A stretch of DNA of 22,997 nt from Cladosporium sp. IMV 00045 (Eukaryota; Ascomycota; Dothideomycetes; Cladosporiales; Cladosporiaceae). The notes below the pieces were generated by a model. It had not been told where the DNA came from. It did not search any database and worked only from the letters and a program-made list of their open reading frames with translations. The translations under genes and the position numbers were made by a program. Location: positions 1 to 22,997 of the forward strand of contig MSJI02000282.1 in assembly GCA_001931905.2 (NCBI GenBank). The letters are read 5' to 3'. Below are positions 1 to 7,863 of the stretch, piece after piece; position 1 is the stretch's first letter; each line of letters begins with the position of its first letter.

Positions 1-1614
1 GGGTACTGGCGAGGGTCGTAGTTCATCTGGGGTGGTGGCGGTGGTGGGCCTGGGAGGGGTGGTTCTCTGCCGGGGTCGTTTGGTGGGAAAGGAGGTGGTT
101 GACGAGCAACGCGGGATGCGAATAACGGGGCGGCGGAGGGTGCAAACGACGGGCCAAATCCTGGCTGAGGTGGCGGGGCGTCAGGAGAGTCCTCATACGC
201 TGAAGCGCGGCGACGGCCAGGAGGTGGCTCGGTTTGGAAGTAGTCGTCGCCGTCAGGTTGTGTGGGCGTGGGATCGTGGCTTCTTGAGTGTCTGAGTTGC
301 GGGTCATTGAAGTCGTGAGCACTTGGACGAGGCCTAGGTGGCATGGGGCTGTGTTCCCGGCTATACGGTGGATCTTCATCACCGTCCCAATCATCCTCTG
401 GATGATTGATTACCGGCCGAGGCTCCAGCCGTGAGCTGCGACGGCGTGAATGGCGACGAGGCTGCATTGGACCGGGAGGAGGCAATTTCTCATCGTAAGG
501 ATCACGTTCAGGCGGAGGGTCACCAGGCAGATGATGTGGTAGGCTCCTCCTCCTGCGCTCTCTGTCGCGATCTCGACTGCGATCTCGACTTCCAGGTCTG
601 CTGCCATGCCTGTGCTCACGGCCGTCCCACAAGTGAGGGTTGGCCACACTTTTCACAGCATTGCCAAATTTCATCGCGGCGTCTCTGCTCTTTGTCCTCA
701 ATGAAGATGGCCTAGGACTGACTCCAGGCCTCTTTGGACCGGGTGGTAGGACTGTAGACTTGCCGTCCACGTGCCTGTACAACGGGTTGCGGAAATATGC
801 CAAAGCCGGTCCTCGCGAGTCCACGCTCTCCTCGTCGTCGGTGTCGTGGCCTCTGACAGTAACTCTCGATCTGTCAGCCTCCTTCTCATCCTCAATTTTG
901 CGGATCTCCTCTTCAGCCTCCGTCCTCAGTCTCTCCGAAACGCCCTCGTACCATGCCACCATATGCTTATCCGGCATCGCAGGGAAACACTGCCTCGGGA
1001 GGATCTTCGGTAGCACTTCGCCGGTACTGGGATCTTTGATGTCCCATCGCTTCACAGCCTCCATGAGGAAGACAGAGTGCTCGTCCGGTCCCAGCAAGAT
1101 TTGAATGGTCTGCCACATGATCCAGCCTTCTGTTTTGAGCGCGGGCACGGTTGGGTCGGTGAAAGTTTCGGAGTGCGGCAAGGGTTGTAAGCTGTGCAAG
1201 CATCCAAGCGACTTGAATATGAACGCTATACTCGGGCCTGGAGTTCCAAGAAAGAGTTGATCGTAGTTGCCGTCAAGGTCTCTGTAGAAGCTGGCTAGTT
1301 GCGAAGGCGTGAGGTCTGGATTGTCGGATGGCTCATAGTGTTCGATCTAGTCGCGGTCAGCATTTGGATATGATAGTAATTATCGCGCCCCATTCATAGC
1401 GGGTATATGGTAAACGTACAATCACGTTCTTCACTCCTCTCAGCAACGCCTTCAACTTATCGGTCCCCGTCTTGTCAGGCTTGAACAAATATCCCCATGC
1501 TTCAAATGCTTCTCTTTCTTCCACGCCGCGCTCGTGATCATCCGACTGTTCTGCTTTCGCATCTGCCATGGGTCTTTCGGCATTTGGGTGCGCTTCCGGC
1601 GCATCTGCGTCCAT
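1..1614 (-). CDS. DUF7514 domain protein, C-terminus missing at window edge
   Basis: Fungal protein of unknown function. Exon 1 is 1420-1614 and exon 2 runs from 1346 off the left edge; the 73-nt intron (1347-1419) has donor GTACGT, a CTGAC branch site and acceptor TAG. About 513 residues are visible. Residues roughly 35-200 match the DUF7514 pattern as I know it: an EAFEAWGYLFKPDKTGT start, a YRDLDGNYDQLF middle and an EGWIMWQTIQILLGPDEH core followed by an acidic helix. After that the chain is low complexity: an Arg/Asp/Ser-rich stretch near residues 310-330, then Pro-rich sequence with a poly-Pro run near residue 500. The start is the first ATG in frame; further upstream the frame has no ATG before a stop. 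It is transcribed divergently from the HAD phosphatase at 2360. The domain call rests on recognition, not a search. Confidence 0.8.
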
Positions 1615-2359
1615 GTTGAAAGGCTGACGCGCGGTGTTGACCGCCTGTTTTGGGTTCGGTGACAATCCTCGAAGTGAGAGGAACGAGATTAGGTGGTGGA
1701 AGTTTGCATGCTGGATGGAGAAGTAGAATTATGTTACATGTATGTACATGAAGATACACAGGAAATAGGGAATGTGAGACGGGATGACGAGGTAGCAGGC
1801 CTCAAGCTGGGCAGAGTCGAGTGTGGGTGTTGGATGTTTCACATGCAACGACGTCAGAGCTCAGGCGGGCTGAAAGTGAGGCCCGCCACCACCAGAGGAG
1901 ACTCCACTTCCATCAAGGGCTTTCAGCTATCTCTCTTAGCGGAAAACACAAGCAAATGATCTGCGTCGGATGTCCAGCCACTTGATTGCAATTGTTACTC
2001 CGAGTATCCATCCTGTACAACATGTCCCATGTTCAATAAAGGCTCAGGATAAGGCTATGTACCAATCCTCATATACGTTCGAACAGTGTGCCTTCATACA
2101 ACGCTCGGATACATGTATTGACTTTCTTACCATGTCGGCTCTTGATAACAACCATTTTCCAACATACTTCGGCGAGGAGCCAGGGTTGCAATTACCGAAG
2201 ATACCCAGGTAGCCTAATCAGACGTACGCCGAGCCTCGACATTATCGTAGCTTTTTTACTTTCGCGAAAAAATCGATAACCATCTCGTCTCTCCTGTTTG
2301 TTCCCCTCTCCGCCCATTTTCCCTGCGTCTTTGTATTTTGACTCGACAATATCTTGATC
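1615..2359. promoter_or_regulatory. Divergent promoter, DUF7514 / PchP-like
   Basis: This 745-nt spacer has no convincing gene. It holds a CCAAT box at 2062-2066, a perfect TTTCGCGAAA palindrome at 2260-2269 and a C/T-rich tract at about 2283-2330 just before the downstream ATG, which is typical of fungal core promoters. An inverted repeat CATGTA-tg-TACATG lies near 1737-1750. Confidence 0.5.
2260..2269. promoter_or_regulatory. TTTCGCGAAA palindrome
   Basis: A perfect 10-bp palindrome 90 nt upstream of the ATG at 2360. CGCGAAA reads on both strands and fits the loose CNCGAAA core bound by fungal SBF-type cell-cycle factors. Binding is inference only. Confidence 0.3.
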
Positions 2360-3571
2360 ATGAGGCTCTCTCACCACTCTACCATAACAGCAGCTTGCCT
2401 CACCCTTGCCTCCAATGTTTCGTGCTATACAGGATTGCAGCATTGGCCCAACGAAGCCGCCGCTGCCCTAGATGAACTGATCATCAACAACGCGAACAAG
2501 AGCAACTACGCCGTGTTCGACATGGACGTGAGTAAAACCAGGATATAACTCTCAACCCACCCTCCCACCCAAAAAAAAAAACCCCCAAAGTAAACCTACC
2601 CAATCACACCCACTGAAAACAATCCCCGACCGCAGAACACCGCCTACCAAAACGACCTCGAAGAATCCCTCCTGCCCTTCCTCGAAAACCGCCGCATCCT
2701 CACCCGCACCCACCTCACCACCCACCCCGAACTCCACCTCATCCCCTTCAAAGACACCACCAACCACACCGAATCACTGTACAGCTACTACACTCGCCTC
2801 TGCGCCCTCGACTCCCTCCTCTGTTACCCATGGATCGCGCAAATCTGGACCGGCTTCACTTTACGAGAGCTCAAAGGCTGGGTCGACGAACTCATGTCCC
2901 TCGGCAGAGACAATTCCACAATCCCAACGACGTACTGGGATGGCGAAGACCTGGTCGAGCACGAAGTGCACCCTCCGGTAATTTTCAGAGCGCAAGCAGA
3001 GCTTTTCAACACTCTCATGGCCAACGGCATAGATGTCTACGTCGTCACAGCGGCCGCCGAAGAGCTCGTGCGAATGGTCGCTTCGGATCCTAAGTATGGG
3101 TATAACGTGCCTGCCGAAAATGTGATTGGCGTGACGACGTACCTGCACAACACGACAACGTCCAACAGCAGCAACACACTAACAACATCTCGCAACCAAA
3201 TCGCCTCCGGGACGTACTCCCAACAAGCGAACCTCGACCTAACATTCGGCTCCTACCTCTCCAGCCCCCTAACGTGGTACGCGGGGAAATGGGCCGGGAT
3301 TCTGACTTTCATCGACGCTTGGAGGAAACCCGTGCTCGTGGGCGGGGACTCGCCGGGGAGTGATGGCGTGATGCTCGTGCAGGGCGTGGATCCTGTGGGC
3401 GAGGAAGGGGGCAGGAAGGGGGGTGTGAGGCTTTTTGTGAATAAAAGTGAGAGTGCTTGGGAGGAGTGGCAGGGGTTGGTTGGGGAGAGTGAGGAGGGGC
3501 AGAGGAGGGCGGGAGTGGATGGGACGGCTAAGTTGGGGTGGGTTGTTGTGAGGCCGGAGGAGATTTTGTAG
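2360..3571 (+). CDS. Secreted HAD phosphatase, phosphorylcholine-phosphatase-like
   Basis: Predicted HAD-superfamily phosphomonoesterase, 367 residues, resembling bacterial phosphorylcholine phosphatase (PchP) and its fungal relatives. Exons are 2360-2527 and 2636-3571; the 108-nt intron has donor GTGAGT and acceptor GCAG. The N-terminus (residues 1-22, ending near ASNVSC) looks like a signal peptide, so secretion or vacuolar sorting is likely. HAD motif I is FDMDNT with nucleophile Asp54 and Asp56; motif II is VVTAAAE with Thr194; the motif III lysine is probably Lys274 in AGKWAG; motif IV is GGDSPGSD with Asp294 and Asp299. The intron falls exactly between DMD and NT of motif I. The segment LYSYYTRLCALDSLLCYPW is typical of the PchP-like cap. 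Substrate is not shown by the sequence; other phosphomonoesters are possible. The last third is strikingly G-rich in its codons. Confidence 0.78.
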
Positions 3572-3996
3572 GGGTGTTTTGGTGGTGGGTTTCGTGTCGT
3601 CTCGGTTGGAGTGGGCGAGGGCATGTTGACGTGATATTTTGTGGTGTGGTGATGGCGTGATGGCGAGTTGAGGTGAAGTGGGTTTCCTGCTGGGAGTTTT
3701 GGGCAGTCGTGAGATTTCTCTTTTTCTGTGTATCTTGGTAAAACCTGCTTGTAGACTGAGACTCGGCTCGTCGGTGTCGTCCCGATGCCCTCCTTGTAGT
3801 CTGACAGACAGCAAAAACACTGAAAATATGCTCGACCGTGACAAAAACGCCGGACTCCTCGCTAGACACAGACTTCTTCCCAAAGAACCCAGCAGCGGAA
3901 TCATGTTAATTTCTCGCCTCCTCCATCCCCTCCAGCTCGCCCAGAGAAAGCCCTTCGATTCTTTAAAAGCCCTCCCGTCTCCCTCTGTTCTCGTCC
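3572..3996. other. Convergent spacer, PchP-like / SSU72
   Basis: A 425-nt spacer between two 3-prime ends. It must hold both 3-prime UTRs and terminators. I see no gene; frames open here are antisense shadows with no domain signal. Confidence 0.5.
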
Positions 3997-5022
3997 CTAA
4001 AACCAAGCCAAAGTCCACAACGCCGGCAGCGTAGGCCACCTCTCCTGCCACTTCGCCAGCACATCCGGCACCCTCTCATCAAACCCCATCCTCGCGCCCG
4101 CCTCTCCACTCTCCCACCCGCCTTCCCTCCCCCCACCCTTCAACCACATCTCCCTCTCCTCACTCGCCAACCCATTGAGCGCATCCGCCAGCTCCAAAAT
4201 CGCCCTACCCCCAACCAGCGCCTCCTCATGATTATCCTTAATATCAACATTAAACACATGCACGGGCCTATTCAGCGGCGCTCCCCTATTCATCAAATCA
4301 TCAACCACAGCATCCCAACACCGTTCCTCACACGTGATAACCACATCAACAATCCCGCCCTCCGTGCCCCTCGCGCCCTTATCGTTCGCGTAATCCCCCT
4401 CCCCTTCCCCGCGACTGCCGACCCGCGGCACGCCCACGCGCCAGTCCTGCCACCTCTCGGGCCCCCATTTGACGTTGCGGTTGCGCTCCAGCATGGGCAG
4501 GATGCCGTTCGCGCGGTATAGGCGCGGGTCTTTGCCAGCCAGCTCGTCGTGCATGTTGGCGTAGGAGGTCGAGTTGAACGTGTATACGTTCGGTTGCGTG
4601 ATGCTGGGGCCGGGGAGGCGGACGAGCGAGCCAGTGCCGAAGGAGATGGTGGGGTAGGGGGAGGGGGCGGAGGTGAGGCGGAGGTGGGCTTCCATTGATC
4701 TGGTGAGGGGATGGGTTAGTGGAATTGGGGATTGTTGAGGGTGGGTTGTTTGGAGTTGTGGTTTGGCTTACCGGTTGTTGTTGCTGGCGCATACGGTGCA
4801 GAATTTCAGTTTGAAGCTTTCGTCTGGTTGGGGTGTGGGGGTTGGGTTGTTGCTGGGTGGTTGGCCATTTGTCGCTGTGGAGGGTCGATGTTGGAGTGGT
4901 TGTTGCTGTTGCTGATCCTGTTCTGTGGTTCCGTCGAGACCCATTGTGGTGGTGTCTGGCTCTGCTTCTGGTGGTGGAGGTGGTGGAGGAGGTTGCGCGC
5001 GGCGTCGAGGGTCGGTGGACAT
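3997..5022 (-). CDS. SSU72: Ssu72, RNA polymerase II CTD Ser5 phosphatase
   Basis: Cysteine-based phosphatase that removes Ser5 (and Ser7) phosphate from the Pol II C-terminal domain and acts with the cleavage/polyadenylation machinery in 3-prime end formation. Exons are 4772-5022 and 3997-4699, giving 317 residues; the 72-nt intron has donor GTAAGC, CTAAC branch site and acceptor CCAG. The signature [15 protein letters not shown] includes catalytic Cys78 and Arg84, with the Arg84 codon split by the intron. The second signature [13 protein letters not shown] has Asp236 and Asp239, one of which is the general acid of the family. Yeast Ssu72 is 206 residues and starts near the catalytic loop, so this protein has a 70-residue N-terminal tail (poly-Pro 11-18, poly-Gln 37-41), a Gly/Asp-rich insert near residues 176-197 and a Gly-rich insert near 270-287. 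A second Met at residue 27 could be an alternative start. Confidence 0.93.
4113..4138 (-). other. Canonical G-quadruplex motif in SSU72 coding strand
   Basis: On the minus strand five G-runs of at least three bases are separated by loops of 1, 1, 5 and 1 nt. The motif is in the coding (non-template) strand about 120-140 nt before the stop codon, so it would be in the mRNA too. It encodes part of the Gly-rich insert [10 protein letters not shown]. Confidence 0.7.
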
Positions 5023-5230
5023 GATTAGTGATGTGTGTGAATGAATGCAGGAAGGAGTTGTTTGCTTGAGTGGAAGGTGCGTGGGAGGAGGTGTGCAGCT
5101 TATCGAGCTTGCATGTGAATGTGAGGTAGCTCAAGGTCAAGTCAAGCATGTGAATGGCAAGCAGGGACATGGAGCTGCTGTCGGCAAGCAACTTTGCGGA
5201 GGCGCCTCCAGCTCAAGCTCGCACGGACTT

Positions 5231-5282
5231 GATTTGATTAATGGATTGATTGATTCATCGATGGATTGATCGATCAACGATT
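5231..5282. repeat. GATT/GATC-rich low-complexity block
   Basis: Degenerate tandem GATT units, including the perfect 12-bp palindrome TTGATCGATCAA at 5266-5277. It lies about 210-260 nt upstream of SSU72. Confidence 0.6.
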
Positions 5283-5641
5283 CTCATTAACAATAGGGCA
5301 ATATCGACAGCCACAAAAAGTTTGAAGGCAGATATCCGACAGCTCACACGATCAAATAAGAAATTTTCTGCCTAAATACTAACAAGCTAAGGTACGATTC
5401 GATCAATAGATCGTCAACTACAACAAAAGCCGGCTATCCAAGTCTCCTACCAAGACCTCCACTTCGCCCTACTACAACCTCACGCTTGACCTTGTCATTT
5501 ATCCGCACCGCAATCACCTCCTAATCGCACGATTCATTTCCTCTAGCCTGGCCTGCACGTCTGTAGCAGTACCTCTCACTGGCCGATATCATCCATACTC
5601 TCAAACTTTACCAACTCCCGAAACCCCACTTCTCCTGCAAC

Positions 5642-5737
5642 ATGGATGGTATGATTCACGCCCAGACTCATCAGAGTCATCAGATGGTTGAGCATGCAGA
5701 AGGGCGTTTGCAGATCAGACTTCGGGAAGCGACATAA
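5642..5737 (+). other. Candidate upstream ORF, 31 codons
   Basis: ATG to TAA, 175 nt before the HAD type II start. The peptide starts MDGMIHAQTHQSHQMVEH and has no known domain. Whether it is within the transcript is unknown. The sequence ATGGATG followed by GTATGA could also be a small 5-prime exon whose intron ends at 5821. Confidence 0.25.
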
Positions 5738-5748
5738 AAAGCAGCAAG

Positions 5749-5770
5749 AGCTCTCTCGTTCTCGAGAGCT
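5749..5770 (+). promoter_or_regulatory. Hairpin in the probable HAD type II leader
   Basis: Perfect 7-bp arms AGCTCTC (5749-5755) and GAGAGCT (5764-5770) around an 8-nt loop, 142 nt before the ATG. If transcribed it could fold in the 5-prime UTR. Confidence 0.35.
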
Positions 5771-5912
5771 AGAATCAATGACCTATTGTTAAGACACCCT
5801 TTAACCAGACGTCTATTTCAGTGCCACAAAACCCTCGAACATTCACATATAGACTCAATCACCTTAGCTCCAAACCTTCCTTTCACTCCCCATACATCGA
5901 TCCACCGCAACG

Positions 5913-6839
5913 ATGTCCACCGCCCCCACCACCATCCCCTGGCCCAGCATCAAGGCCCTAACCCTCGACATCTACGGCACACTCATCGACTGGGACCACG
6001 GCCTCATCGCCGCCGCACGCAAGACCTCCCTCTCGCACCACTTCTCGCACATCTCGGACAAAGACCTCTTGCAAACTCTCGAATCGCACTGCGCGCGTTT
6101 GGAGCGTGAGAAGCCGACGATGAGGAAGGAGGAGATTAATTCGGAAGCTTTGAGGGTATGGGTCGTCGAGGATTTGGGGCTGGTTAGGGAGGGGAAGGTT
6201 GGATTGGAAGAGGTGGAGGGCGCGGCGAGGGAGTTTGGGAGGGGGATTGGGGGTTTTGAGGCGTTTGGTGATACGGTGAGTTGATGTTCTTCTCTGTTTC
6301 GTTCTTCGTTTTTCTTTTTCTCTGTTCCCGTTGCGGTTGGCACCGATTCCACCGTCCCATGAATCATTTACCTACCCCGACACCGTCAACTGACAATCCA
6401 ACAGGTCGAAGCCATCAACCGCCTCTCGCGTCACCACCTCCTCATTCCCCTCACAAACATGGACCACGCCTCCTACAGCCGCACCCTCTCTGGCCCCCTC
6501 GCCGGCTGCGCTCAAGCCTTCACAACCTCCTACCTAGCCGAAGACATCGGCAGCTACAAGCCGTCGCTCCGCAATTTTGCCTACCTGCTCGACCACCTCA
6601 AGACCGACTATGGGATTGAGAAAGAGCAGATCTGCCATGTTGCGCAGAGTCTGTTCCACGATCATGGCGCTGCTAAGGAGATGGGGTTGAGGAGTTTGTG
6701 GGTCGATCGGTATGGGATTTTGCAGGGGATGGAAGGGGCGGGGAGGGGATGGGAGAGTGTGAGGGAGGAGTTTGGGATGGTCGGGAGGGTGAGGTGGTTG
6801 GCGGAGTTGGCGGATTTGGTGGAGGGAGTGTTGAAGTGA
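5913..6839 (+). CDS. Haloacid dehalogenase type II-like HAD hydrolase
   Basis: HAD-superfamily hydrolase, 265 residues, cytosolic by absence of a signal peptide. Exons are 5913-6275 and 6405-6839; the 129-nt intron has donor GTGAGT, CTGAC branch site and acceptor ACAG. The motif LDIYGTLIDW gives nucleophile Asp19 and is typical of the (S)-2-haloacid dehalogenase class, where an ester intermediate forms on this Asp. Further family marks are FEAFGDTVEAINRL across the splice, PLTNMD with Thr138/Asn139, Lys173 in GSYKPSL, and HVAQSLFHDHGAA with Asp207. Fungi carry many such proteins and few have been shown to release halide; a phosphatase role is also possible. The ATG at 5913 directly precedes the conserved block, and no other in-frame candidate is needed. 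Each of the two exons starts C-rich and ends G-rich. Confidence 0.85.
6229..6253 (+). other. Canonical G-quadruplex motif at end of exon 1
   Basis: Four G-runs (3, 3, 5, 5) with loops of 5, 1 and 3 nt on the coding strand, ending 22 nt before the HAD type II donor site. It encodes EFGRGIGGF. Confidence 0.7.
6735..6753 (+). other. Canonical G-quadruplex motif near end of exon 2
   Basis: Runs of 4, 4, 4 and 3 G with loops of 1, 1 and 2 nt, about 85 nt before the HAD type II stop codon, on the coding strand. A further GGGG lies 7 nt upstream. Confidence 0.75.
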
Positions 6840-7138
6840 TGGGTTTGAGATGTGGGTTGTAGTGTGGTTTGTGGGAGGTATGGTTGATTTTGATTCAATA
6901 TTCTCTGGTATTTTTCTGTAATTTCTTTCGTGTCGACTTTTCTGCTGCGGCTATGTCGGATGCATGAAGAAGGGGTGAGGAGAGGAAGAGTGAAGTGAGG
7001 CTGAGCAGGTGGGCTGGACTGGACTTTTGTCGCATTTGCATGCAGGCCCATGTCGTCTTCGCCACCACGAGGCAGCGGCGTGTAAGATGGAAGACGACTG
7101 CGCCTTGATGCGAGAGATGCTGTTTGGAGGTACCTACA

Positions 7139-7146
7139 TGTATATA
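7139..7146 (+). promoter_or_regulatory. PUF-type UGUANAUA element, candidate
   Basis: TGTATATA lies 300 nt after the HAD stop, inside the palindrome ATGTATATACAT. It matches the consensus for Pumilio/Puf3-type RNA-binding proteins. AT-rich chance occurrence is equally possible. Confidence 0.2.
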
Positions 7147-7667
7147 CATCAGCAATGGTATTTCTCAGGCACAACCGGGATATGATACTGTAAAGATGTC
7201 AAATGGAGCGGTGAGAGGAGTCTGCCATTTCCTACCTCCTAGCACCCTTCCTGTCTGTACAATGACGAAAGGCGAAAGCGAAAGTGGCCTCAGCTGCAGA
7301 TCGAGTGATGCGCGAATGTTGTTTGTCGTTCTTGCCGGAAGAAACATTGTTTTTCTCCCTTCACATGAAATGTTTGCAGGCTGATTCCTCACACTTCAAA
7401 TCGAACAATTCAACCCGAGAATACTCGCCAAAAAACCAACATATTCCTCACCCTGCGATCGTCCCGCCAAGCAACGACTATCCCACTCGCTACCAGAAGT
7501 CAGCAGTCGTCCCTTCACGAGTCCCTTGATCATCATCATCTCTCTCCCAACCGCGGATCCTTGCCTTCCCCTTCTGCAAGTCTCGCTGTTGTGAGACTCT
7601 GATGAGACTTTTGGCCGCAGCTCCGAGGCTCTCACACACACTAAAGCACTCTATACACTTCTCGCCG

Positions 7668-7788
7668 TGTGTGTGAGTGGGGAGCGCCCAATTCACTCAC
7701 TCAGCCACACGTCATCGCCCACTCGCTGCCGCCGCCGCCGTCGGTACCTGGCTCGCTCAGCCCAGCCCGTGTGTCTGTGTGTGAGTGG
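7668..7788 (+). repeat. Duplicated TGTGTGTGAGTGG
   Basis: Two identical 13-nt copies at 7668-7680 and 7776-7788, 108 nt apart, flanking a CCAAT box in the glycine-zipper gene promoter. A CTCACACACAC stretch at about 7630-7640 is partly complementary. Confidence 0.5.
7688..7692 (+). promoter_or_regulatory. CCAAT box
   Basis: CCAAT 172 nt upstream of the glycine-zipper gene ATG, a usual distance for the fungal CCAAT-binding (Hap) complex. Confidence 0.4.
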
Positions 7789-7863
7789 TGTGACCCGAGC
7801 GCAGGGTCTCGCCCTCAGCATTACACTATATAACCCCAGCCGCCCCCGCCATCTCGCAAAGAA

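Larger units (their letters stand above)
5023..5912. promoter_or_regulatory. Divergent promoter, SSU72 / HAD type II
   Basis: An 890-nt spacer without a convincing gene. Contents: a GATT-rich low-complexity block (5231-5282), a CGATC-aata-GATCG inverted repeat (5400-5413), pyrimidine-rich stretches, a short upstream ORF (5642-5737) and a hairpin (5749-5770) before the HAD ATG. Confidence 0.5.
6840..7863. promoter_or_regulatory. Tandem spacer: HAD 3-prime region and glycine-zipper promoter
   Basis: This 1,024-nt spacer contains the HAD 3-prime UTR (with a possible UGUANAUA site at 7139-7146) and the promoter of the next gene: CCAAT at 7688-7692, a duplicated TGTGTGTGAGTGG (7668-7680 and 7776-7788) and TATATAA at 7827-7833. 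No gene is supported. Confidence 0.5.

Noticed and set aside
640..1104. Plus-strand open frame opposite the DUF7514 gene
   Set aside because: Ser-rich shadow of the minus-strand exon, without a recognisable domain or promoter context.
2571..2588. A-rich run in the PchP-like intron as sign of a retrocopy or insertion
   Set aside because: It is a short run inside an otherwise normal spliceosomal intron, with no target-site duplication or element sequence.
3269..4051. Long open frame on the minus strand (260 codons) antisense to the PchP-like 3-prime end
   Set aside because: It overlaps the well-supported phosphatase exon and the end of SSU72, has no domain, and its composition is just the mirror of the G-rich codons.
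4379..5191. Long minus-strand open frame (270 codons) over SSU72 exon 1 and intron
   Set aside because: It is in another frame than the CX5R signature and is His/Pro/Thr low complexity; the spliced SSU72 reading explains the region.
5231..5282. GATT block as a CRISPR array or transposon end
   Set aside because: The units are 4 bp and degenerate, with no spacers, terminal repeats or transposase gene nearby.
7827..7833. TATATAA as a TATA box of the glycine-zipper gene
   Set aside because: It is only 31 nt before the ATG, which would leave almost no leader; kept only as a mention in the spacer entry.
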